A stretch of DNA of 64,000 nucleotides from positions 1,590,135 through 1,654,134 of the forward strand of contig BDSI01000011.1 in assembly GCA_003117195.1 (NCBI GenBank), read 5' to 3'. The first letter of the stretch is position 1, and each line of letters opens with the position of its first letter. Shown here piece by piece: positions 34,438 through 44,653 of this stretch. The translations under genes and the position numbers were made by a program. This DNA is from Eudorina sp. 2006-703-Eu-15. Taxonomy: Eukaryota; Chlorophyta; Chlorophyceae; Chlamydomonadales; Volvocaceae. The notes under the pieces were generated by a model, which saw only the letters and a program-made list of their open reading frames with translations, was not told where the DNA came from and ran no database searches.

Positions 34438-37238
34438 TCATGCGACGAAGTCCAGCCCCCGGCCCGTGCTGGTGGGGGCCAGGCCCATTGACGCCAGGTA
34501 CTCGGGGTTGTGGAACTTGGACAGGTGGCGGTGGCCGCCATCGCACAGCAGCGTCACCACCGTGTGGCCGGGGCCCAGCGCGCGCGCCGCCTTCACGGCA
34601 CCCACGCAGTTCATAGCGGCGGAGGAGCCCACCCACAGCCCCTCGTTGCGCAGCAGGTACTGGGACATCTCCACCGCCTCTCGGTCCGTCCCTACGACCA
34701 GGGCGAGTTGCGCAGGGCTGGAGTGTCAGGAGCTTTCGTTCTGCCTCCCGCGAGGTGAGGCGTCTGTGAAGTGGGTTACCGTGTAAGGGAATCAATCCCA
34801 CATGATCATATGTTGCCAGAATGACATGGTACATTCGGCAGCGGAACGCGCACAGTTGTGGGGCTCTTGGCGGTACCGCAGAGCCTGGCATCCGCGTCAT
34901 CTGGGCAGCGTCAGGCAGTCACGTGGCCCCGTGGCGCGAGGTGCAGACCGAGGAGGTTGCATGAGAGCGAGTTTGATTTCGTGCTACGAATAACGTCGTT
35001 ACCCCACACACCACCGGTCCACCGCAGCCCACCTCGGAACGCGTCGTCCACGAGCGCCTTGTTGAAGTTGGCGGTGAGGCGGTTGATGCCGATGCCCTCC
35101 GTGATGGTGTCGAAGGGGTTCCGGAGCCGCTTGCCCTCCGCCTCCTCGAACGTGTACATGACGCCGCGCTTCACCTGCACGCGCGCCACAACCGCCCGGG
35201 GGATCATTGCGGCGAGGTTCCAATCTCCCGGCGCCTAAGGGGAGACGTTGGGGAGATGGGTCGGCCACCCTGCCCTGGGGGGTTACCCCGCTTGGGTTCT
35301 GACACGAACGGACATGCCGTAGCGCGCTGAGGTGGTCGCGGTCAGGCGCCCTCCTACAGTGGTTCCGCAGGAGCCGTCATGCATCCGGCGCGGATGTCGT
35401 GTAGCGATTGCACTCGCTACCCCCAAGCCGTGCGCGAAGGAGAAAGGCGGCGATGCCGCGCTGCTGCGCCCGGACGGCACTCGCCTTGTTGAACAGGGAG
35501 CTGCCCGGCGGGTCGATCAGGAAGACCCTCACTCGGGGGTTGCGGGACTTGAGGCTGTGTGAGACGCCCGCGATGGTGCCGCCCGTGCCCGCCCCCGACA
35601 CGAAGGCGTCGACGCGGCCGCGGGTCTGCCGCCAGATCTCCTCACCTGAGGTGAAGAGACGGTGCCGCCCCAACACACGGCGCAGCCCCATGACACGGTC
35701 CAGGCCCAAAGGGACAGGTTTAGGGAACAGGCTCGGGTCGTGGGAGGCCTGAATCATGATTGTGGGTTGCATCGAGATTTCAGCAGCCAAAATGGTTCTG
35801 AGAACTATTAGGCGTTTAGGCCGCATGGTACAGGCTGGGGCCCGGTTGCAGGATTGGGCAGTCTGGTCGCGCAGCGAGGCAGGCAGCCGGCGCCGCATCC
35901 AGGAGGCATTACGTGCGCACCCGGATTCCCCGGGCAGGTCGACCGTACACATCCGCACCGCACCCGTTTTTAGGTGGGCCCTATAGTTGGCCTCGTTTTC
36001 GAACTGGTCCGCGAACAGAGACCCCGGCGCTGCGGCGGCGGTTCGACGTGCGACGTTGACGGGGTGGTCCGGATGTACAATAGACACGGGTCGTACTCGC
36101 TGTACGGTTGCGCCGTACGCTTGAATCATGTTGGCCTTTTCAACGGCCGCATCGTCGGGCATGGTGATGGAGCAGCGGCAACTGAGCGCGGCGGCCACCT
36201 GCGACAGTTGGTTGTGCGGGGTAGCGGTTGGTCAATTACGGACGTACTGTTGCCGAAAGTCGAGTACTGTAACCCCAGTGGATATTGCTCTGCCGTCCTG
36301 CCTAGGGTGTCGGCATCTGCCGGATGGGACTAGTTTAGCAACCCCTGGCCAGCGTCAGGCCCCCTTCATCCGCAACAATTGAAACACAACCCTCTCGGCC
36401 TGGACAATGTGAGGGGACCATCCGGCTTTACTTACACACTGGATACAGTGTCGTAGCCGTGCTAAAGTACGTGTTCAGCCCCAAGCCGGCCCCATCGGCG
36501 TCCAAGGGCCGCACCACGGGCGCGCACACGGGGGGACCCACCATTGCCAGGCTGACCCCCGTGCTGCCCGCGGTGCCCTCCGTGATGAGCGCCCCCGGCT
36601 GCAGCCGCCCGTCTGCCAGGGCCTCCTTCACGATCTGCAACGCCACTCGGTCCTTGACACTCCCACCTGGGTTGAGCATTTCGGCCTTGGCGAGGATCTG
36701 GGCAGTGCAACGGAAACGGTGCATTCAACGACGTGGAAAGGCGAACTGATGGGAGGCGCTGGGCAGCAGCCCAGACTGCGACGCAAGCACCCGCCAGAAT
36801 CCCGATGCATGCGGACGGACGCGGTACGGCGCGACGGCCCCGGACACTTCCTTTTGAAAGAATGTATGTATTGCGCGATCTATACGAGAACCATATCCAG
36901 TGGGTAAGAGCTAACCCAATCTTCGTGCAGGATAGTAGCGCTGCCGCAAGTCCCGCACACCTCGCAACCGGTCGCCTCCGATAGACTAGGAATTCGAATA
37001 AGAGCTGTGTTGCCGATCACGTCCAAGACGCCATTGCGAATACCGTCATCAAGGCGCTTCGAGGTTGACAGGTACAAATAGCACAGCTGCGAACAAAGTG
37101 CAACACTATATCCATGAGCCTCATCATCATGGAGCTAGATTGCATCATAAATCAAAGAAGATTAATTACCGTTGCGCCTGCGCCGGCAGCTAGCGCCAAG
37201 GCCAACGCTGCTGCCCAAGGTGTTGTGGAAGCCGGCAT
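34438..37238 (-). CDS. Membrane-anchored cysteine-synthase-like PLP enzyme (TAGSTG class)
   Basis: Seven exons on the minus strand (37238-37170, 37086-36961, 36697-36542, 36198-35964, 35645-35485, 35174-35033, 34691-34438) encode 380 aa. Exon 1 is a hydrophobic Ala/Leu leader (about 20 residues) resembling an organelle membrane anchor. PLP-fold landmarks are VIGNTALIRI, the Schiff-base Lys at residue 80 in NPGGSVKDR, EGTAGSTGVSLA, VSGAGTGGTIAG, and the C-terminal LLCDGGHRHLSKF. The substrate loop is TAGSTG, not the TSGNTG of plant O-acetylserine thiol-lyases. This matches the fungal mitochondrial cysteine synthase 2 group. The activity could be cysteine synthase or another beta-replacement. 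Intron 5 begins with GC (AAG|GCGAGT). Joining there keeps the reading frame and the alignment. Confidence 0.88.
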
Positions 37239-38764
37239 GGGCAAAGGTGGTAGGATAGCATGTGAAGCTTCTCAAATGGATTACTTGTTTTAAATCCATG
37301 CAAGCGTTGGCTATGGTGAGGTGAAAAGAAATACACGACCTCAGCACGCAGCACGCGGACTGACATAGCACGTGGCGCGGCCGGGACTACCTAACGAAGG
37401 GACTGCACCCTCAATCGCATTTGACCACTTGGCTTGGGTGTGTGTGCCTTTACTCATCATACTGAAAATTTTTGGCAGTTCTGTCCACGCAACCCCTGTC
37501 ATGTCCTTGCATAAGCCTGTGCTGTTGTCACGATCACGGATGTACGGCGCACCGGCTGCGCGAAATGAGACGTCAGTGGTCACGTCAACGGCCGCCCTTT
37601 CAATTCCTGTTTCTGGTGGTTAAGACCTGTCAAGAGCGTCAAAACTGTCCAAACGGGCCGACTGGAACGGGCCGATTCATAGTCCAGCTGCGGCGCTTCG
37701 TACCTGCAGAGCCCATGACCCAAACGGCATGTAGCAAGTTGAGGACTGCGTCAGCGCGCGTTATGGCCTGGTGAGGGCATGATTGCGTCGGGCGGCATTT
37801 CCATACCCGCTGCTCAGTTCTCCCCAATCAACGAGTGGTGTGCAGCGCTGCGCTGCCAGGAATACGAATCGAATGAGCGCAGGCGGCCCAAGAAATGCAT
37901 CGTGCCCGACACGGCCAGCGACGCTCCTGGCGTTCTCCTGTCCCACGGCTCTGTGAACCTGAAGCCACCCCAGACCACAGCTTCACCTTGTGTTATTCCA
38001 TAGTACGCACCTAGGAAACCTCATCTGACAACAACACTGCGTTAACCATGTGCCACACCGGCAAAACCATATGCCACGCGGGCACCATTCCCCATCACCG
38101 TCTCAGAGCTTAGACGCCATATATGTCGGCAGCTCCAGATCGCAATCTAACATATAAAACCAAACAGCTAAACAAAACACGTTGCAGTGCGCGTGTGCGT
38201 TCAGCATGCGCAAGCACGCATTCCCCAATAAGCCTTGGGCGCGAAGGGCACGATGCAGCCACCCGGAGTTCTAGGCCGGAATCAGCGCCTTTCGAACTGG
38301 CAGGGCCCCGCCACCCAGCGCACGACACGAAACAAGCCTCCCAATACACACGACTCCCCTCGTGGCGCTGCGCCGCGGAACCATGGCGGCAATCCACTGA
38401 CGCCCCGCTGGCGACAGGTCCCGGTGACTCGTGGGCGAACAGCGATCGTGGTGCCGCCGCGTCAGCAGCTGCCCCGACACGCAACGCGCACATACAGCTG
38501 GACCCCGCCTACGCCACCGCAGCAGGGAAGCAAACAGGTCCGTTCCCAACGGCACCGCGGCAGACGGCAGGACCGCGGCGGGTCTCACCGCTGGTGCAGC
38601 CGCCCCGCTCTGTCCCGCTCTGCTTGCATCAAGGCTACACCGGGGCCGACGAGTCGCTCCACACGGACCGGCCAGGGCTTTCTCCGCCATGTCCGAAGTC
38701 AGCCGCAGCCACCCCGCTGAGGCCACCGCAGCGGCAGGGTGCGCGCCCCGACGGCCCACCACCA
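37239..38764. other. Intergenic; upstream of cysteine-synthase-like gene
   Basis: The right part from 38100 is open in many frames on both strands because it is GC-rich and A/C-biased on the plus strand. I found no start, domain or splice model I could defend. A plus-strand frame that ends at 39302 has a protein-like tail (AKLRALHDTPKLGKLHFRRY), but its upstream part is not supported. Confidence 0.4.
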
Positions 38765-38769
38765 TTACA
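38765..38769 (-). terminator. Candidate TGTAA polyadenylation signal of NDUFA13 gene
   Basis: The minus strand reads TGTAA about 550 nt past the NDUFA13 stop, the first such motif I saw downstream. If used, the 3' UTR would cover much of the ORF-dense region at 38.8-39.3 kb. Confidence 0.35.
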
Positions 38770-39317
38770 ACGCCATCACAGCCCCGATCAAGGCCGCAAG
38801 GCCCCAAAGACGCGGGCGCGCTCCCCGAAGCAATGCCACTAAGACCCATCCTTCCCACCGGTCCGCGGACGCTTCCGCCGCCGACGTCCATCCAACCGAT
38901 CGGGGGCTACCTAGGGACACCGGGGTCGTATTTCCTCTTGATGGCAACAGTAGTCGCGGCCCAGCCGACAGCCGGCGAGAGCCGAAACACAAACTCCCAC
39001 AAAAGCTCGCAGCCGACCAGAGAGCTGCGTGACGGCCCCAGTGTGACCCTGCTGCGGGGAGGGGCAGGTGGCAGCGTCCCACCGGCGCCGCCGCCAAGGC
39101 GGACCGAGCCGCGCCCTTGCAAACATGCAAGCCGCGCACGCTGGCAAAAAGAGAGACAGAGCGCGACGCAGAGGAAAGCAACCAGACGGATCATCCCGCC
39201 GCACAAGCCAAGCTGCGTGCGCTCCACGACACCCCGAAGCTCGGCAAGCTGCATTTCCGGAGATATGCCGATCTCCGAAGCGCACTGGCCGCACGCGAAT
39301 AGCGCCTGTGTGTGAAT

Positions 39318-40165
39318 CTAGATAAGCGGGCGCTTGTCCCAGGACTCCAGCGGCGGCAGCCACCGGTTGCGGGTGGTCGGCTCGCCGACCTTCCAGCCGG
39401 GCACCTGCAGCCGTGGGTGACGACGGGACCAGGACAGGACCCGAGCACGGAAGCATGACATGCAGGGGGCAAGCGCACACGGCGACAGCAGCAGCAGCAG
39501 CAGACCATGGTTCCATTCCCACTGTCTCAGCGTGATTCCAAGACCCAACAGCCAACACGCTTTCCCCCCGAACCCAAGCACCCCCTGACGCACGTTCTTC
39601 ATGATCTTGGCCTCCTCCTCACGCTCCTTCTTCAAATGCTCCAGGTACCTGGAGGGATGCCGAGGGGCGGTGAGGACGAGCACGGAAGGCCCACCGACAC
39701 CCGCTGGGGAATGCCGCCGCGCCGGACTCGCCCGGCATTTAGCTGGAGTGTATGCCTTGCATACTGAAGTGCCGCACCTGAGGTCCCACTCCGCCTGGAC
39801 GACCGGCTGCACAATCTTACGAACGGTCAGAATCTCATCCGCCTCAAACCTGCATATGATATGTTAAGCCCAAGACGGTTGGAGGGACTGCAAGAAAGCG
39901 TCCCAACTCAATAATTATACTGCGTACCTCTTCTCCTGGCGCCGCTGGCTCAGCTGCAAAGCAAAAACGACGAATGCAAAATGATAAGGAATATGCGGTA
40001 TTGCATTGGTTCCGCCAGAGCACGCACCTGGTAAAAGCCATAGCCCATGATGGCTGCAAGCCCAGCAAAGATAGCCACACCCGTGGGGCCAGTGCTTGGC
40101 AACCGCCGTTCAATACGGATAGAAGGAAAGCCTCCGGGCGGTGGTGCATCTTGCACGATAGTCAT
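39318..40165 (-). CDS. NDUFA13: Complex I subunit GRIM-19 / NDUFA13 (B16.6)
   Basis: Five exons on the minus strand (40165-40028, 39953-39928, 39849-39778, 39648-39594, 39404-39318) encode 125 aa. Exon 2 is only 26 nt. The N terminus has QDAPPPGGFPSIRIERRLPS, matching the family signature DMPPPGGY...R. A single transmembrane helix (GPTGVAIFAGLAAIMGYGFY) follows. The charged matrix or intermembrane part contains EREEEAKIMKNVPGWKVGE and NRWLPPL, as in GRIM-19 (EEEAIIMKDVPDWKVGES). The protein is an accessory subunit of mitochondrial NADH:ubiquinone oxidoreductase. The start at 40165 follows a TTG-led open stretch, so upstream in-frame extension is possible but has no ATG. It is shorter at the C terminus than the animal protein. 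Confidence 0.95.
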
Positions 40166-41782
40166 ATCTTTCACACTCTGCGCAGTCAAGTCCTTTCGGT
40201 GATTTCGTTGCGAGCCTGGTCATCAACTAAGTTAATCCCACCTTCATGCCTGGGAAGCCCCGCTTCAGAACCTCCGTCATTTTGCCAACAGTTAGGGCCG
40301 CTCAGGGCCCCAAAGCTCAGCCTGAAGAGGATAGAAACTAAAAGCTAGACTAAGCGAAACAACCCGTCCCTTATTGACGTGTAGGCACACAAGTAGGAAG
40401 CCGTGACAAAAATTCGTGTAGTACGGATGGCGCAGTACGGTTGGACGAGTTCCCTACGTCAATACTGTCACCCGGGTATTTTCTCCACAAATCCACAATC
40501 ATCATTTCCATGTAGTTCTAGAAGAGATACCTATCATTTCAGGTGCCGGTGTATCGGATATGCCTCCCACGACCTCGCCACCGAGGGTTTCCCGTTTCAC
40601 AACTGCCGTTTGCCGCAAGCCTTGCCTCCCCCACCACTCAGAGCCCAAGAAATATATGATTGAACGTCCTCAGCAAGGATTATTTATGGAGTTGAGGCAC
40701 CGAAAGCTCATGACGCAGCCGTACGCTGCACACACGGCACAAGCTGCCAGTGGGCCCCCTTCTGGGATGGCCCTCTGGCTCGCGTCGACAACGGGCTTGA
40801 ACATATGCACGCGAACACCACGAGCTGCCGTCCATGGCTGTGCTGGACGATGTGGTGCCAAATGGTTTGGAATTTCTCTGTTGGTACGAAACCATCTTCG
40901 ACACCAATACGGTCGCCAGTGACCACTATCGTGAGCACCTGCCCAGCAGCTGACCCTGAGAAAGCCACATGTTGCCAGATACTGACAACGCGCAAGCGTC
41001 GACGAGCTCCTGCACTGTCAGTCATCTTGCCCTGCCACGCGGGCCGCCGCGGTCCCCGATTGCAGCGGTTGAAGCTGGGGGCGCCAGCGTAGAAGGGCAC
41101 ATGCTAAAGCTAGCGGTTACGCAACGCCCCACCGTCCGCGTATATGCAAGCACAGCCCCGCCCAATATTCATTGCATGTCAACGAGTCACGCCAAACGCT
41201 TGCCGCTGCCCTTCTTGGCACATGCGCTGGGTGCTGGGGTGGGGCAACCGTTTCCCCCGTTTTATCAGGTCCGTCCCTGTCCGTCCTTCTCAAGCCATGC
41301 AGATGTCTAAGGCAAGGGACCGATACCAGTAAAGTATAAGTTACGCACTAGATATGTGAGCTGCAGGTCATGGTGCGGAGAGCCGGAAGACATGTAGGTA
41401 AGGCGGACGCGGGGGTGCCGCGTGCGAGCCGCGGGCCTACTCAGGCGCCGAACCCTGCCGCCACGATCACGCCGGCAGCGATCAGCAAATTGTCGGATTC
41501 CAATTGGTAGTGTTAGGAACAGGGTACGTCGAGTTTTCGGGTAATTCCAGCAAACCTGTTTCGTAGTACGGGATGCCGTGCGACGAACGATTCCGTCTGC
41601 ACCGGTAGCTGCAGCTGCTTTGCTCTGTATGCGCACACGGTGCAAACGAAACAACATATATTGGTTGCTTGCGCGAGATAGGCTGTCAGGGCACGTACAA
41701 GCTTTGCGTCTGGTACAATTTTACCTCAACTACCTATTTTGAAGCGATCTTGCCGTTTTCAGGACTGAAATATTTTTACAAT
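40166..41782. other. Intergenic, possible unresolved minus-strand gene
   Basis: No complete gene can be built. On the minus strand an ATG at 41657 opens a mitochondrial-presequence-like stretch (MLFRLHRVRIQSK...), and about 41500-41450 can be read as a hydrophobic helix (SDNLLIAAGVIVAAGFGA). No AG acceptor joins them in the right frame. A further protein-like minus segment lies around 40840-41020 (GDRIGVEDGFVPTEKFQ). Treat these as hints only. Confidence 0.3.
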
Positions 41783-42663
41783 ATGGCAGACGCAGCCTCA
41801 GGTGAAAAAGCAAGTGCGCGCGGCATATCATCCCGAGCAACGCGTTGACCCAGCGATGCGATGCGCAGAGAGCAAGGCCTCCTTCAAGCGCAGCATTTCT
41901 CTCAAAGTGGATAACCCAACAACCGATGTGGTGCGTAGGGCGGTGTGGCTCACTTCCGGTCATCCGGTCTTGTCGCGGGTCTAGAGCGATACTACTATTG
42001 AATCACCGGCAGCTTGCTCTGATTATAGATGTTGCATTGCATGAGCATCAGGTCAACAACTTCACCTAAATCACAATCTTGTCTTAAGGGTCACGCGCCT
42101 ATCTTGCCGTAGACCGAGGTGGAGCCGGAGCCTGAAGTGGACGTGGCGCCGACGCCCACGGTAGCGGAGCTAGACGCTACATTTGAGAAGGAGCTTGAAG
42201 GTGGGAACCATGGTCGGAACGTGGGCCTGTATGTATCTACGTCGGGGGTGTTTTGCGAGGAGGTCAGTGGCTTCACGCACAGTGCACGGGCACTTCCTTC
42301 GGGGACTCCGCTGAAGCCTTGCTCTTACACCTGAAGGGTACCTCTGTGTGCCTGCGGGGCTTTCCCATGCGGCATTCTCGGTGTCATGATTGCCCAATGT
42401 CTCCATGCTCGGGCGTCGCTCGAGCATATACCCTCGAGCGACGCCCGAGCATGGAGACATTGGGCAATCATGACGCTCGAGGGTATGCTAAGGCCCACAA
42501 AGCGCCTGAATACCCGTGGGTTTACCCCTGGTTTGCACTGAGAAACGTTTCGCCTCAATGCCCTGAGCCCTCCAGCCCCTCCCCGCCGTGTCGCTGGCGC
42601 CCCGCGCAGCGCTACAAAAGCCGGATGCCGCCAGCAAATGAAGAGCAGCGGGATGGTCCATAG
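41783..42663 (+). CDS. Doubtful small multi-exon gene
   Basis: A possible four-exon model is 41783-41801, 41908-41930, 42113-42200 and 42482-42663. It starts MADAAS, continues VDNPTTDV and then an acidic segment (VEPEPEVDVAPTPTV, LDATFEKELEG), and ends with a Tyr/Trp-rich stretch (APEYPWVYPWFALRN). All phases agree and donors are acceptable. However, two exons are under 25 nt, the last acceptor lies just after a perfect hairpin, and the tail after the aromatic stretch is not convincing. The acidic exon is the best-supported part. No family is recognised. Confidence 0.28.
42383..42474. repeat. Perfect 42-bp inverted repeat with 8-nt loop
   Basis: The left arm 42383-42424 is the exact reverse complement of the right arm 42433-42474. 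The loop is CATATACC. The arms carry no mismatch, and the sequence is not simple repeat. Just beyond the right arm, GCTCGAGGGTATGCT is again complementary to the loop region. If transcribed it would fold into a very stable hairpin. Confidence 0.95.
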
Positions 42664-44653
42664 CGCAGGGCGACGCAAAATCCGAGGCCCAGCTCAGGAA
42701 TCCACTCGTCCTTGGCGGCGGGCTCGTTGTGACTTGTCAGCGTCATCTGTGGATGTCACATCGCTGCGTTTCGCACCAACTGGGAAACTGATGTGACATG
42801 CAGGTATCGGGGTGGCGTCGGGGACCCCGGGAGCTGATCATGGCCCAGTCCGAAACAGAGATCAATCGCGGATGGGTGCGCCGTTGTTTCACCGTTGAGC
42901 TCACCTTGTGTTTCACCGGACGCGATGTCCACACAACAACAACAACACCTGTTCTGTTACGATGTATTGGATTGCGTTTCTTCCGAGGTTGCGGCCATGA
43001 GGATGGTCTTAATTTTGCGCGTAGCCAGCCGTGGCAGAGCCGGGCTGTAGACAGGCGAATTAGATGAAGGTTGAAGCGACGGGGGAGGGGTGCGACAGCG
43101 TGCGTCACGCAACGGAGGTGGGAGTAGCGCGGAGGCGCGCCAGGAAGGAGAGTATGGGGATGGTGCGGTCTCGCCGGGCAAGTGCGCTGTTGCGCATGCG
43201 GCTGGTCATGCCTCGTGCGTGCAATCCGAGTCCAGGTCTGAGTCTGGTCGCCCGTGTGTTGCGTCGGTCAACAGCGGGCCTTCGGTCCGCGTTGCTTGCG
43301 TTACGTGTAAGGGCCCGCCTTTGTTGCTCTGGCCCGGCGCGGGCAGGCACATTCTTTAGATGATCCTCATTCGCATGCTTGCCAGCTGTCCCAATCATTG
43401 TCGCTGCACTGCGACACGACGCTCGTCCTGGCAACCCCCACCCCGCCCCAAGCGCGCCGTCGCACTTACGGTATCAAGCATGTAGCAAGGAGGCAGGGCT
43501 GCACTGAGGGTCTGTCGCCCGCACATCAGCGCCAATTCAGCATGGCAGCTGCGACGGACATGGTGACTGCGCGAGGCCCGTGGGCCTCTCCACGCCACGC
43601 CGCCAGTCCATCCGGCTGGCCGCATGGATTGCTCCGGGCACTTCGCACACTACGCTGCGCGCGCTTCCGACGCTCTGTGCTGCTGCGCAAGTCCTCCTGC
43701 CTGAAGTTACCGCTCCCCGGACAAACGGGCTCCAGGGACCTCACAGACGTAGAACGTCGTAAACCTTGAGTCGCTTGCTACATCCGGCTACATTCGTACA
43801 GTTCGCCCATCGACCCAAAACACACACGCACGCAAACCCTTACATTCAAAATTCCAACACAGGGCCAATACAGGGCGCCAATACCGCCGCTTGCGTGTTC
43901 CAGCCCTACTGCCCCGAGCCGCCATCGCACAGATGGCCGCACGGACGGACAGTCGGACACCGACGGCCCACAACGGTCCGTTGTAACCCCACCGGGCACT
44001 GCGCCCACCGCGCGTGTTCGCGATCACCTTCTGTCCTTCTGCGTGTCGTCCCCGCTGCTTAAGGGATACCACAAACCGGGCGATCGTACCCGTGCTGTGT
44101 CAAGGCATGCCACGGATGGCGATTTCGGTCATCTTGCAACTCTTGGTGTAATGTCCGGTCGAACGGCCCAAGTTTGCTGCCGTTGCTTGATCACCACCGA
44201 CCAGGTACGGCAGCAGGAGGACGAGGCGCCGCAAGGGAAGGGAGACCAGCTGCTCATGGCCGGGGCAGACGGCGCGCCGGCCCCGCGCGGTGGCCCCGTG
44301 TCTGCCTCCGTGTCTCTGCAAGCGCTTTGGCCCGCCTTCCCAGCAACACGTTCACACAGCCTCCGACCCCAGCCGTCCCCCAGCAGCTCCACCTCGGCGG
44401 TTGAAGCGTCCGGAGGAGGTGGGGACTGCTTGCACGAACGCAACCGAGGCGGGGTTCCGCGCGCTGATGGGCTTCCACCGCTTCCACCGCGACCACTTGC
44501 ACCCGAGCGCTTCACAGACCCCCACCGACACCGGTCTACCCCGGCGGTCAACGCGTCCGGAGGGTTGCCAGGGGATCCAAGATTCAACGCACCCGAGGTT
44601 CCGACGAGCGCTTCACATCTCGCAGTCGACACCCCGCACGCCCCCAGCTCAGG
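42664..44653. other. Intergenic region upstream of the SURF1 3' end
   Basis: About 2 kb have no defensible gene. It probably contains the SURF1 3' UTR. A plus-strand frame at about 44205-44340 (VRQQEDEAPQGKGDQ) is protein-like but isolated. Two diverged copies of a block with GGCGGTYRAMGCGTCCGGAGG lie at about 44397 and 44543. Confidence 0.4.
43840..43844 (-). terminator. Candidate TGTAA polyadenylation signal of SURF1
   Basis: The minus strand reads TGTAA about 810 nt beyond the SURF1 stop codon. The distance is long, so the assignment is tentative. Confidence 0.3.

Noticed and set aside
38431..39315. A 294-codon plus-strand ORF as a retroelement gag
   Set aside because: Gag features such as a zinc knuckle are absent, the composition is low-complexity, and no LTRs flank it.
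40950..41570. U12-type (AT-AC) intron in the candidate minus gene
   Set aside because: TTCCTAAC resembles a U12 branch site, but no ATATCC donor is visible. I could not support a minor-spliceosome claim.
41580..44650. CRISPR array or integrated phage
   Set aside because: No regular direct repeats with spacers occur, and the window is spliced eukaryotic nuclear DNA.
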